Shown here piece after piece: positions 43,670-51,975 of a DNA stretch of 64,000 nucleotides. The stretch's first letter is position 1; every line of letters starts with the position of its first letter. The position numbers and the translations under genes are program-made. Under the pieces are notes generated by a model. That model was not told the DNA's origin and did not search any database. It worked only from the letters and a program-made list of their open reading frames with translations. The stretch comes from Nonomuraea africana (GTDB lineage Bacteria > Actinomycetota > Actinomycetes > Streptosporangiales > Streptosporangiaceae), in the NCBI RefSeq assembly GCF_014873535.1, contig NZ_JADBEF010000001.1, positions 6,572,001 through 6,636,000 of the forward strand, in the 5' to 3' direction.

Positions 43670-44443
43670 TCAGGCGGTCTTTCCCTTTGAGCGGTTGGCA
43701 GCGGCGCCCACTGCGACGGCGTTGGCGGTGACGATCACGGCGATGGCCACCCACGAGGCCAATTCGAGGTGCTGGCCGAGGACCAGCATGCCGGCCAGGG
43801 ATGCGAACACCGGGTTGACGCTCATGAAGACCCCGAAGAAGTGGGCGGGGACCCTGCGCAGCGCTAGAAGGTCGGCGAGGAACGGCACCGCGGAGGACAG
43901 CACGCCTGCGGCCAGCGCGCACAGCAGGGCGCCGACGGTGGGCTGGTGGAGCCACAGCACGACGGCCCCGACGGGCAGGTAGAGCAGGCCGGAGACGGCT
44001 GCGGCGGCGGCCGATCCCTGCAAGCCGGGCAGGCGCTCGCCCACGGTGCGGTTGAGCAGGATGTAGCAGCCCCAGCAGACGGCGGCCAGCAGCGCCAGGC
44101 CAATGCCGAAGTAGTCGGTACTGGGCCGGGGCCGGGTGAGGACCACCACGGCCGCCGCAGCAGCGAGAGCGCACGCCAGGTCGATACGGCGGCGGGAGCC
44201 GGCCAGCGCCACGGCGAGAGGGCCCAGGAACTCCAGGATGACCGCGAGGCCGAGCCCGATCCGGTCGATCGCCGTGTACAGCGTCAGATTCATCGTCGCG
44301 AACACCACGGCGAGCCCCAGCACCGGACGCCACTGCGCAGCGGTGAACGAGCGCAGCTGGGGCCGGCCGGCGCTCGTGTCGTTGCTCTCGGACTCGGGCG
44401 TCCCGCTGGAGAACATCTCCCGCCTGGTGGGGCACAGCAACAC
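43670..44443 (-). pseudogene. 5'-truncated EamA/DMT transporter
   Basis: The frame matches an EamA exporter from about FTAAQWRPVLGLAVVFATMNLTLY to the C-terminus, keeping seven or eight hydrophobic segments (LEFLGPLAVALAGSRR, GCYILLNRTVGERL). The first ~80-90 residues of the family are missing. Codons before about 44370 are the antisense of the integrase fragment, so the junction lies there. A short start at 44443 could still be read, but the product would lack about two helices. Probably inactive. Confidence 0.72.
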
Positions 44444-44534
44444 GACGGTGACAGAGACGGTCTACCGCAAGCAACTCCGGCCCGTGCTTCTGGAAGGTGC
44501 GGAGGCGATGGATCGGATCTTCCGCAACGCGTGA
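44376..44534 (+). pseudogene. Tyrosine recombinase C-terminal remnant
   Basis: 52 codons: VSLLSDSGVPLENISRLVGH, then SNTTVTETVYRKQLRPVLLE and GAEAMDRIFRNA. It contains the GH motif and the active-site Tyr context of phage/ICE integrases. The N-terminal and middle parts are absent, replaced by the EamA sequence. Confidence 0.85.
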
Positions 44535-44579
44535 CATGGGCGCCATCATGGAGGCTCCAATCGCCACGAAGGACGACTA

Positions 44580-44771
44580 TTGAACCGGAGTAGCAGAGCG
44601 CATGGGTTAGTGATCGTTGGATGGGTCATCCTCACCTTCGCCGCCTTGGCGGCCTTCCTAGGAGGCGCAGGGGCGAACGCTGCCCCAGCCGTGATCGCGA
44701 TCGTAGGTGTGGGACTGGGATTCCTTCTGACGGCAGTCGTCGTAGCGATCAACGACCGTTGGCCGCGCTGA
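44580..44771 (+). CDS. Small membrane protein
   Basis: 63 codons with TTG/ATG-type start near 44580: two hydrophobic stretches (GLVIVGWVILTFAALAAFLGGAG, VIAIVGVGLGFLLTAVVVAI) ending NDRWPR. The homologous tail at 43599 shows that it travels with the integrase end. Function unknown; no clear ribosome site. Confidence 0.55.
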   Translation: MNRSSRAHGLVIVGWVILTFAALAAFLGGAGANAAPAVIAIVGVGLGFLLTAVVVAINDRWPR

Positions 44772-44812
44772 CCAGGGACACGTAGTCACTCAGTTAGTCA
44801 CCCGGCAACGCA

Positions 44813-44846
44813 AAAGGCCGCCTCTGATCTCTCAGAAGCGGCCTTT
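44813..44846 (-). terminator. Intrinsic terminator of tRNA-Ala
   Basis: 15-base arms AAAGGCCGCCTCTGA and TCAGAAGCGGCCTTT with one mismatch and a four-base loop. Read on the minus strand it lies nine bases after the tRNA 3' end and is followed by TTTT. Confidence 0.8.
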
Positions 44847-44854
44847 GAGCTGGG

Positions 44855-44928
44855 TGGAGATGAGGGGATTCGAACCCCTGACCCCTTCGATGCGAACGAA
44901 GTGCGCTACCGGACTGCGCTACATCCCC
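44855..44928 (-). tRNA. tRNA-Ala (anticodon CGC)
   Basis: The reverse strand starts GGGGATG, paired with CATCTCC. D-arm GCGC, anticodon stem CTTCG/CGAAG with loop TTCGCAT (CGC at 34-36), T-arm GGGGTTCGAATCCCC. Discriminator A; CCA not encoded. The integrase remnants lie on its 3' side, so it is the likely attachment site of the decayed elements. Confidence 0.95.
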
Positions 44929-44980
44929 AACGACCTCGATTAGATTAGCAAACTTCCAGGAGTCCTCGCGCCACAGTCTC

Positions 44981-45607
44981 TCAGTCCCCCACCGCCCGCC
45001 GGGGCGGGTCCGCGTACTGATCGAAGAGAACGTCCGGCTGCCGGAACTCCAGGATCTCCGCCTCCGCCTGCTCCGCCGCCAGCGCCTCAGCGCGCTGTCG
45101 CTCCCGCAACCTGCGCAGACGCGCCGCGCGTGCCTCCACGGCGCGCTGCCTGCGCTCCCTGTCGACCCCTACGGCCATGCGCAGCACGGTGAGGTAGCCC
45201 GCCATGAGCACCCCGGCCGGAGCCACTCCCCACCAGGGGATCACCTGGACCGCGGCGGTCACCACGGAGGCCAGGATCAGCAGGGTGGAGAAGAACAGCA
45301 TCCGCCTGCGGCGCGCTACGATGATCGCTCGGCGTCGGGCGCGGAGCCTGCGCAGGTCCACGGACTGGCGCTGGAGGTCGCTGAGCGTGTCGTCGGAGAG
45401 CGGGGCGTAGTCCGCCTCCACCGGCTCCGGGTCCTCGACGGGAGGGGCGGCGGAAGTGGCGGACATCACGGGGACGGGCCCTGTCACCTCGGCCGCGTAG
45501 AACTCCTCGAGCTCGGCCAGGTTGCTGCGGTCCCTGCGCAACCACATCGGAACGAGGACGCACAACCACATGACCACGATGGCGAGGTAAAGCAACACGC
45601 TGCTCAC
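44981..45607 (-). CDS. glpR: GlpR/SepX-like membrane protein
   Basis: 208 residues: N-terminal helix (VSSVLLYLAIVVMWLCVLVPMWL), an acidic cytosolic linker, two adjacent membrane helices (FFSTLLILASVVTAAVQVI, WWGVAPAGVLMAGYLTVL) and an Arg/Ala/Glu coiled tail. The layout matches the gephyrin-like protein receptor GlpR of Corynebacterium and SepX of Streptomyces, which act in cell division. The GTG at 45607 has GGAGG five bases upstream. Its cognate gephyrin-like gene lies 1.8 kb away in the same cluster. Confidence 0.85.
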   Translation of the reverse strand: MSSVLLYLAIVVMWLCVLVPMWLRRDRSNLAELEEFYAAEVTGPVPVMSATSAAPPVEDPEPVEADYAPLSDDTLSDLQRQSVDLRRLRARRRAIIVARRRRMLFFSTLLILASVVTAAVQVIPWWGVAPAGVLMAGYLTVLRMAVGVDRERRQRAVEARAARLRRLRERQRAEALAAEQAEAEILEFRQPDVLFDQYADPPRRAVGD

Positions 45608-45785
45608 GGCCACCTCCGAGCGCCGAGCAGAGCCGCACGAAGCGCCCCGGAGATCGCGGGAACCGCCCTGAGGGCAGCATGAAGACGCATACGTGCTCTT
45701 GGCGTCTTCGATGTGCTCACGTCACGCACCGTAAGACCGCGTGTCACTAATTGACGAGCATTCGGTGCGGTGTGTCGCGAGATCG

Positions 45786-46418
45786 TCAAACCTCTTCATG
45801 TGATGAACCGGCGCGACGCCACTGGACGAGCAACCCCCGAGGGACGTCTTCCACGGTCAGCGCGTAGCAGATGTGGTCACGCCAGGCTCCGTCGATGTGG
45901 AGTTGACGCCGACGGATCCCTTCTTCCCTGAACCCGAGCTTCTCAACCACTCTGCGGCTGGCGTGATTCTCGGGACGGATGTTCGCCTCGATCCGGTGGA
46001 GGCCGGTGGTGAAGAAGCAGTGGTCGACCGCCATGGCCAGCGCGGTGGGGGTGATGCCGCGCCCGGCCAGCGCGCCGTCGATCCAGTAGCCGACCTGCGC
46101 GGAGCGCGCCGAGCCCCAGACGATGGCGCCCACGGTCAGCTGTCCGGCGAAGCGGCCCTCGTAGGTGATGACCCAGGGCATGGAGAGTCCCTGGCGGGCC
46201 TCTCTGCGCAGCATGGTGACCATCGAGAGGTACGGCCCGAGCCCGGTCCTGAACAGGGGCGTCTCGGGATTGCTCGGCTCCCACGGGCGTAGCCACTCGG
46301 CGTTGCGCAGGCGGGTGTCGCGCCACACCCGCACGTCGCCAAGGCGTAGCGGGCGCAACCCCACCGGCCCCTCTGTCAGGGTCACCGGCCAGCCACGTAG
46401 TCGATCCACATCTCTCAT
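45786..46418 (-). CDS. rimJ: RimJ/RimL-like GNAT acetyltransferase
   Basis: 210 residues; RimJ-type core VGLRPLRLGDVRVWRDTRLRN, the acetyl-CoA loop GALAGRGITPTALAMAVDHCF, and HRIEANIRPENHASRRVVEKLGF. By family it acetylates a protein N-terminus, possibly ribosomal; this is not proven. Start at one of two adjacent ATGs (46421, 46418) next to GGGGG. Mycobacterium tuberculosis has the same gene between moeA1/glp and the glpR homologue. Confidence 0.9.
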   Translation of the reverse strand: MRDVDRLRGWPVTLTEGPVGLRPLRLGDVRVWRDTRLRNAEWLRPWEPSNPETPLFRTGLGPYLSMVTMLRREARQGLSMPWVITYEGRFAGQLTVGAIVWGSARSAQVGYWIDGALAGRGITPTALAMAVDHCFFTTGLHRIEANIRPENHASRRVVEKLGFREEGIRRRQLHIDGAWRDHICYALTVEDVPRGLLVQWRRAGSSHEEV

Positions 46419-46461
46419 CATCCCCCGAAGACGCGGCAGGCCGCCATGGATCGGGGCCAGG

Positions 46462-46938
46462 TCAGCGTGGGTGGTCGCCGCCGCGGATCTGGTCGACGGC
46501 GTGGCCGAGGATGGGGGCGAGGACGGCCACGCCGTCCCGCACGCCTCCCGACGATCCGGGCAGGTTGACGATCAGGGTGCCGTCCGCCTGTCCGGCCAGC
46601 CCGCGCGACAGGACCGAGGTGGGCACCTGGTCGCGGTTCGCCTGCCTGATGGCTTCCGCGATGCCAGGAATCTCGCGAGAAATGACCTTGGCCGTCATCT
46701 CCGGCGTGAGGTCCTGGGGGGTCAGCCCCGTCCCGCCGGTCGTGACGATCACGTCGTAACCCTGGGCGACCCCGGCCCTGAGGGCCTCCTCCACCGGCGT
46801 GCCGTCGGGCACCACGACAGGTCCGGTCACCGTGCAGCCCGCGTCGGAGAGCAGCGAGGCCAGGAGGGGTCCTGACTTGTCGGCGTAGATGCCGGCGGAG
46901 GCGCGGTTGGAGGCGGTGATGACGAGCGCGCGGATCAA
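46462..46938 (-). CDS. mog: Molybdopterin adenylyltransferase (MogA/MoaB-like)
   Basis: 158-residue MoCF-biosynthesis fold: VITASNRASAGIYADKSGP, VIVTTGGTGLTPQDLTPE and VNLPGSSGGVRDG. It adenylates molybdopterin before metal insertion. The TTG start at 46938 overlaps the moaC stop (TTGA) and has TGGAG six to seven bases upstream, so the genes are coupled. Confidence 0.92.
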   Translation of the reverse strand: MIRALVITASNRASAGIYADKSGPLLASLLSDAGCTVTGPVVVPDGTPVEEALRAGVAQGYDVIVTTGGTGLTPQDLTPEMTAKVISREIPGIAEAIRQANRDQVPTSVLSRGLAGQADGTLIVNLPGSSGGVRDGVAVLAPILGHAVDQIRGGDHPR

Positions 46939-47405
46939 GGACGTCTCCAGAGCCCGGTCTTCCCGCCGGTCTTCTCCTCCACCCGCACGTCGGTGAGCAC
47001 GGCCGCCGGGTCCACCGCCTTCACCATGTCGATGAGGGCGAGCCCCGCCACGGTGACCGCGGTCAGCGCCTCCATCTCGACGCCCGTCCGGTCGGCGGTC
47101 TTCACCACGCAGGTGATCTCCACCCCGGAGTCGACCACGGCGAGCGTCACCGACACGCCGTGCAGCGCGATCGGGTGGCACAACGGGATGAGGTCGGGCG
47201 TGCGCTTCGCGCCCATGATGCCCGCGATGCGGGCCACGCCGAGCGCGTCGCCCTTGGGCACCTCGCCCGAGCGCAGCAGCGCGACGACCTCCTCCGAGAG
47301 CACGACCCGCCCCGTGGCGGTGGCCGTGCGGACGGAGACGTCCTTGCCCGCGACGTCGACCATGCGCGCGGCGCCGGTCTCGTCGAGATGCGTGAAACCA
47401 CTCAT
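46935..47405 (-). CDS. moaC: Cyclic pyranopterin monophosphate synthase
   Basis: 156 residues; catalyses the second half-step of cyclic pyranopterin formation from GTP in molybdenum cofactor synthesis. Motifs: ARMVDVAGKDVSVRTATATG, GIMGAKRTPDLIPLCHPI, TGVEMEALTAVTVAGLALIDM. The ATG overlaps the upstream gene's stop as ATGA. Confidence 0.96.
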   Translation of the reverse strand: MSGFTHLDETGAARMVDVAGKDVSVRTATATGRVVLSEEVVALLRSGEVPKGDALGVARIAGIMGAKRTPDLIPLCHPIALHGVSVTLAVVDSGVEITCVVKTADRTGVEMEALTAVTVAGLALIDMVKAVDPAAVLTDVRVEEKTGGKTGLWRRP

Positions 47406-48589
47406 ATCCGAATCACCTGTACAGAAGCCCCTGAGGGCACGTCGGTCACCTGCTCGGGCACCATGATGAGGCAGTTCGCCGAGGCGAGCGCGGCCAGCTG
47501 GTGCGAGCCCTGCCCGTGCACCGGCGTCACCGTGCCGTCGTCGGCCAGCACGCCGCGCAGGAACGAGCGCTTCCCCTCGGGCGAGCGCAGCGGCTCGAGG
47601 AGGTGGGCCTGCCGGGTGACGGGCGGTCCCGCGGGCAGGCCGCGCATCTTGCGCAGCGCCGGCCGTACGAACAGCTGGAAGGAGACGTAGGACGACACCG
47701 GGTTGCCGGGCAGGGTGAAGATCGGGACGTTGTCGTCGCCGACGACGCCGAAGCCCTGCGGCATGCCGGGCTGCATGGCGACCTTCTCGAACTTGACGGT
47801 GCCGAGCGGGCCGAGCGCCTCCTTCACCGGCTCGTAGGCGCCCATGGAGACCCCGCCGCTGGTGATGACCGCGTCGGCGCGCACGAGCTGGGCGTCGAGC
47901 TGGTCGAGGAAGGCCGCGGGGTCGTCGGTCACCGTGCCCGCGCGGAAGCCGTCGCCACCGGCCTCGCGGACGGCCGCGGTGAGGGTGAAGCTGTTGGAGT
48001 CCCAGATCTGGCCCGGGCCCAGCGGGGTGCCGGGCTCGACCAGCTCGGCGCCGGTCGAGAGCACGACGACGCGCGGGCGCGGGCGCACCCAGACGCGGCG
48101 GCGTCCGGTGCCCGCGATGATGCCGAGCTGGGCGGCGCCGATCGTGCTGCCGGGTTTGAGCACGACCTCTCCGGCCTGCACGTCCTCCCCCGCCCGCCGT
48201 ACGGCGTTGCCCTCGGGCACGGCGCGGTGGATGCGCACGGTGGCGGTGCCGCCGTCGGTCCACTCCACGGGCACGACCGCGTCGGCGCCCGCCGGCAGCG
48301 GCGCGCCCGTCATGATGCGGACGGCGTGCCCCTGGCCGATCGCCCTGAGCTCGCCCGACCCCGCCGCGATGTCGTCGATGACGGGAAGCGTCACCGGCGC
48401 GGAGGCGACGTCCGCCCACCGTACGGCGTAGCCGTCCATCGCGGAGTTGTCGAAGGGCGGCAGCGGCACCGGGGAGGAGACCTCCTCCGCCAGCGTCGTG
48501 CCGAGCGCCCGCTCGAGCTCGACCTCGAGCGGGGCCAGCGTGCGCACCGTGGCGAGGATGTCGGCCAGGTGCGCGTCAACTGATTTCAT
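47402..48589 (-). CDS. glp: Gephyrin-like molybdopterin molybdotransferase (Glp/MoeA)
   Basis: 395 residues with MoeA domain order: VPLPPFDNSAMDGYAV, RIMTGAPLPAGADAVVPVE, the MPT-binding domain (VVVLSTGAELVEPG, DSNSFTLTAAVREAG, ITSGGVSMGAYEPVKEAL) and LPGNPVSSYVSFQLFVRP, then a C-terminal barrel. It inserts molybdate into adenylated molybdopterin. In Corynebacterium the orthologue Glp also binds FtsZ and the membrane protein GlpR. The start overlaps galU by 14 bases. Confidence 0.93.
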   Translation of the reverse strand: MKSVDAHLADILATVRTLAPLEVELERALGTTLAEEVSSPVPLPPFDNSAMDGYAVRWADVASAPVTLPVIDDIAAGSGELRAIGQGHAVRIMTGAPLPAGADAVVPVEWTDGGTATVRIHRAVPEGNAVRRAGEDVQAGEVVLKPGSTIGAAQLGIIAGTGRRRVWVRPRPRVVVLSTGAELVEPGTPLGPGQIWDSNSFTLTAAVREAGGDGFRAGTVTDDPAAFLDQLDAQLVRADAVITSGGVSMGAYEPVKEALGPLGTVKFEKVAMQPGMPQGFGVVGDDNVPIFTLPGNPVSSYVSFQLFVRPALRKMRGLPAGPPVTRQAHLLEPLRSPEGKRSFLRGVLADDGTVTPVHGQGSHQLAALASANCLIMVPEQVTDVPSGASVQVIRI

Positions 48590-49478
48590 CGAGGAACTCA
48601 CGCAGCCACGGTACAAAGTCCGGGGCGAGATCCTCACGATCGGCGGCGAACCTCACCACCGTGCGCAGGTATTCGAGCTTGTCGCCCGTGTCGTAGCGGC
48701 GGCCGCGGAACAACACGCCGTGCACGGGGCCGCCCGCCTCGTTGCCGCGCCCGGCCAGCGTGCGGAGGGCGTCGGTGAGCTGGATCTCGCCGCCCCTCCC
48801 GGGCGGGGTGTTCTCCAGCACCTCGAAGACGGCGGGGTCGATCACGTAGCGGCCGATGACCGCCCAGTTGGACGGCGCCTCGTCGACCGGTGGCTTCTCC
48901 ACCAGGTCGGTGACGCGCACGACGTCGTCCTCGGAGGTCGGCGAGATGGTGGCCACGCCGTACAGGGAGACCTGCTCCTTGGGCACCTCCATCAGCGCCA
49001 CGACGCTGCCGCCGTAGGTGTCGCGCACCTCGATCATGCGCTTGAGCAGGTGGTCGCGGTAGTCGATCAGGTCGTCGCCGAGCAGGCAGGCGAAGGGATG
49101 GTCACCGACGTGCTGCTTGGCGCAGAGCACGGCGTGCCCGAGGCCCTTGGGCGCGCCCTGCCGTACATAGTGCAGGGTCGCCAGCGAGGCAGGCTCGAGG
49201 ACCTGGGAGAGCCGTTCCTCATCGCCCTTGGCCTCAAGGGCGCCTTCGAGCTCGAACGCGCGGTCGAAGTGGTCTTCGATGGAGCGCTTGTTCTTGCCGG
49301 TCACCATCAGCACGTCGAGGAGCCCGGCGGAGGCGGCCTCTTCGACGACATACTGGATCGCGGGCTTGTCGACGATCGGCAGCATCTCCTTGGGAGTTGC
49401 CTTGGTCGCCGGGAGGAACCGGGTGCCCAGACCCGCGGCGGGCACGACGGCTTTCGTCACAGGGTCGAAGTCAGCCAT
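48576..49478 (-). CDS. galU: UTP-glucose-1-phosphate uridylyltransferase
   Basis: 300 residues; makes UDP-glucose for cell-wall and glycolipid synthesis. Motifs: VVPAAGLGTRFLPATKATPKEMLPIVDKPAIQYV, GLGHAVLCAKQHVGDHPFACLLGDD and YDTGDKLEYL. The ATG at 49478 is seven bases after TAGGGT with no ribosome site, so translation is probably leaderless. It is divergent from the 5-FCL gene. Confidence 0.96.
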   Translation of the reverse strand: MADFDPVTKAVVPAAGLGTRFLPATKATPKEMLPIVDKPAIQYVVEEAASAGLLDVLMVTGKNKRSIEDHFDRAFELEGALEAKGDEERLSQVLEPASLATLHYVRQGAPKGLGHAVLCAKQHVGDHPFACLLGDDLIDYRDHLLKRMIEVRDTYGGSVVALMEVPKEQVSLYGVATISPTSEDDVVRVTDLVEKPPVDEAPSNWAVIGRYVIDPAVFEVLENTPPGRGGEIQLTDALRTLAGRGNEAGGPVHGVLFRGRRYDTGDKLEYLRTVVRFAADREDLAPDFVPWLREFLDEIS

Positions 49479-49485
49479 ACAGGCG

Positions 49486-49491
49486 ACCCTA
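49486..49491 (-). promoter_or_regulatory. Candidate -10 box of leaderless galU transcript
   Basis: TAGGGT on the minus strand, seven bases before the galU ATG. Confidence 0.55.
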
Positions 49492-49503
49492 CTGGAGGTA
49501 TCT

Positions 49504-50073
49504 GTGGACAAGCTGAACCTGCGCCGCAAGCTGATGGAGCAGCGTGCCGCCCTTCCCGAGCAGAAGCGGCGGGAGAACGCCCGGCGGATCCGCGAAACGC
49601 TGCTCGACCAGCCCTGGGTGCAGATGGCCGGACTGGTCGCGTGCTACTGGTCGATCGGCGACGAGCCGGACACGCACGGGCTGGTGTTCGCGCTGTGGAA
49701 GCACGGGGCGACGGTGATGCTGCCGGTGCTGCGCGACGACAACGACCTCGACTGGGCGGTCTACGACGGGCCCGACACGCTCGCGCCCGGCCGCTTCGGG
49801 ATCATGGAGCCGGTCGACGCGCGCAGGGGCGTCGAAGCGATCCGCACCGCCGCGCTGGTGATCGTGCCCGCGCTGGCCGTCGACAGGACCACGGGTGTAC
49901 GGCTGGGCCGCGGCGGCGGCTCCTACGACCGCGCGCTCGCCAGAGTGGGGCCGAACGTGCCGACGGTGGCGCTCCTGCACGACGGCGAGCTGATCGACGG
50001 GATCCCCGCAGAACCCCACGACCGCCGGGTCCGCTGGGCCCTGCATCCAGGCGGCCTTGTGAAAACGGACTAG
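49504..50073 (+). CDS. 5-formyltetrahydrofolate cyclo-ligase
   Basis: 189 residues; ATP-dependent conversion of 5-formyl-THF to methenyl-THF. N-terminal LRRKLMEQRAALPEQKRRE, ACYWSIGDEPDTHGLV, and the conserved nucleotide loop RLGRGGGSYDRALA. GTG at 49504 with GGAGG five bases upstream. Divergent from galU, as in mycobacteria. Confidence 0.95.
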   Translation: MDKLNLRRKLMEQRAALPEQKRRENARRIRETLLDQPWVQMAGLVACYWSIGDEPDTHGLVFALWKHGATVMLPVLRDDNDLDWAVYDGPDTLAPGRFGIMEPVDARRGVEAIRTAALVIVPALAVDRTTGVRLGRGGGSYDRALARVGPNVPTVALLHDGELIDGIPAEPHDRRVRWALHPGGLVKTD

Positions 50074-50121
50074 CCAGGAGAGTACGCAACAATAGCCCTC
50101 AGGAAAGAGAGAGGGGGCCGG

Positions 50122-51627
50122 ATGAAGCTCGACGTCTGGCTTCTTCTCGGGGCCGCCGTCGTCATCGCGGCCATCGCCTCGGTCAGGGTGGCGCACCTCA
50201 GCGGTCTGCCCAGCCTCCTGCTCTTCCTCGGCTTCGGACTCCTGCTCGGCGAGAGCGGATTCGGCATCCCCTTCGACGATCCGGAGATCGCCCAGCAGGT
50301 CGGCCTCGGCGCCCTGGCGCTGATCCTGGCCGAGGGCGGGCTCACCACGACATGGAGCCATGTCCGAAAATCCGTGCCGACCGCGATGGCCCTCGCCACA
50401 CTCGGCGTGGCGGTCAGCATCGTCGTCGTGGCGCTGGCCGTCCAGGGTCTGCTGGGCGCCGACTGGCGCAGCGCGCTGATCCTCGGCGCGGTCCTGGCCT
50501 CCACCGACGCCGCGGCGGTCTTCTCCGTGCTGCGTCGCCTCCCGCTGCCCACCAGGCTGTCGGGGATCCTCGAGGCGGAGTCCGGCTTCAACGACGCGCC
50601 CACGGTCATCGTGGTCGTGCTGCTCAGCCAGGCGGGCAGGCCCGTGCCGAGCGTGGGCGAGTTCGTCCTCCACGCGGTGATGGAGCTGACGATCGGCGCG
50701 GCGGTGGCGGGGCTGCTGGGTCCGATCGGCGCCTACGCGCTGCGCCGCGTGGCGCTGCCGGCCTCCGGTCTCTATCCGATCGCGGTGCTGGCGCTCACCT
50801 TCGTCGCGTACGGCGGAGCCGTCCTCCTGCACGGTTCGGGGTTCCTCGCCGTCTATCTGACGGCGCTGATCCTCGGCAACGCCAGGCTGCCGCACCGCGT
50901 GGCCACCCGCGGTTTCGCCGAGGGCGCGGCGTGGCTGGCGCAGATCGGCCTGTTCGTCATGCTCGGCCTGCTGGCCAGTCCCGGCGACATGCCGGTGGAC
51001 GTCGTGCCGGGTCTCATCGCGGGAACGGTCCTGGTGCTGCTGGCCAGACCGCTGTCGGTGATGGCCTGCGCCTTCCTGATCAAGCTGGTCCGCCTCGACG
51101 GCGTCAACTGGCGCGAGCAGGCCTTCCTGTCGTGGGCGGGGCTGCGCGGCGCGGTCCCGATCGTGCTGGCCACGATCCCGTGGGCGCGGGGCGTGGGCGA
51201 GGCCGAGCACCTGTTCAACCAGGTCTTCGTCATCGTGATCGTGTTCACGCTGCTGCAGGGGCCGACGCTGCCCTACGCCGCCAGACTGCTCGGCGTGGCC
51301 GCCGAGGGCGAGGCGCGCGATCTCGACGTGGAGTCGGCGCCACTCGAGCAGCTGAACGCCGACCTGCTCCAGGTCAAGGTGCCGCAGGGCTCGCGCCTGC
51401 ACGGCGTGGAGGTCTTCGAGCTCAGGCTGCCCGCCGACGCGGCCGTCACGCTGATCGTCCGCGAGGGCCGCACGTTCGTGCCCACGGCCACCACCAGGCT
51501 GAGAGCCGAGGACCAGTTGCTGGTGGTCGCCACGGCCGCCTGCCGCGACCAGGTCGAACGGCGGCTGCGGGCGGTCAGCCGCCGGGGCAAGCTGGCCGGA
51601 TGGTACGGCGAGCGCGGTATGGAATGA
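50122..51627 (+). CDS. Cation/proton antiporter (NhaP2/CvrA type)
   Basis: 501 residues: about twelve membrane segments of the CPA1 fold (LASTDAAAVFSVL, EAESGFNDAPTVIVVVLL with the acidic transport residues, WAGLRGAVPIVLATIPWA) and a C-terminal TrkA-C/RCK-like domain (LEQLNADLLQVKVPQGSRLHG, VPTATTRLRAEDQLLVVATA). Exchanges K+ or Na+ for H+; the ion cannot be fixed from sequence. AGGAAAGAGAGAGGGGG precedes the ATG. Confidence 0.92.
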   Translation: MKLDVWLLLGAAVVIAAIASVRVAHLSGLPSLLLFLGFGLLLGESGFGIPFDDPEIAQQVGLGALALILAEGGLTTTWSHVRKSVPTAMALATLGVAVSIVVVALAVQGLLGADWRSALILGAVLASTDAAAVFSVLRRLPLPTRLSGILEAESGFNDAPTVIVVVLLSQAGRPVPSVGEFVLHAVMELTIGAAVAGLLGPIGAYALRRVALPASGLYPIAVLALTFVAYGGAVLLHGSGFLAVYLTALILGNARLPHRVATRGFAEGAAWLAQIGLFVMLGLLASPGDMPVDVVPGLIAGTVLVLLARPLSVMACAFLIKLVRLDGVNWREQAFLSWAGLRGAVPIVLATIPWARGVGEAEHLFNQVFVIVIVFTLLQGPTLPYAARLLGVAAEGEARDLDVESAPLEQLNADLLQVKVPQGSRLHGVEVFELRLPADAAVTLIVREGRTFVPTATTRLRAEDQLLVVATAACRDQVERRLRAVSRRGKLAGWYGERGME

Positions 51628-51693
51628 GTCGCACCCAAGGAGCGTTTATGATTAGCAGTCGCGTACGTCGAGTGCCAACCTGAGGAGGAGCGC

Positions 51694-51975
51694 GTGCCCA
51701 CGTACCAGTACGTCTGCAACGACTGCGGTCAGCCGCTCGAGGTCGTCCAGAAGTTCTCGGACGACGCATTGACCATCTGCCCCGCCTGCGAGGGACAGCT
51801 GCGCAAGGTTTTCTCGGCTGTCGGCATCGTCTTCAAGGGCTCGGGCTTCTACCGCACCGACAACCGTTCCTCGTCCTCGACCGGCACGTCGACGACGACC
51901 CCCGCCAAGCCCGCCGAGAGCACCCCCGCCCCCGCTGCCGCCGCGACCCCCGCGCCGGCCGCCGCCTCTAGCTAG
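51694..51975 (+). CDS. FmdB-family zinc-ribbon protein
   Basis: 93 residues. N-terminal MPTYQYVCNDCGQPLEVVQK with CNDC and CPAC forming a zinc ribbon, KVFSAVGIVFKGSGFYRTD typical of the family, then an Ala/Pro/Thr-rich tail. GAGGAG lies upstream of the GTG. The 3' end overlaps the convergent MFS gene by eight bases. Function of the family is unclear. Confidence 0.9.
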   Translation: MPTYQYVCNDCGQPLEVVQKFSDDALTICPACEGQLRKVFSAVGIVFKGSGFYRTDNRSSSSTGTSTTTPAKPAESTPAPAAAATPAPAAASS

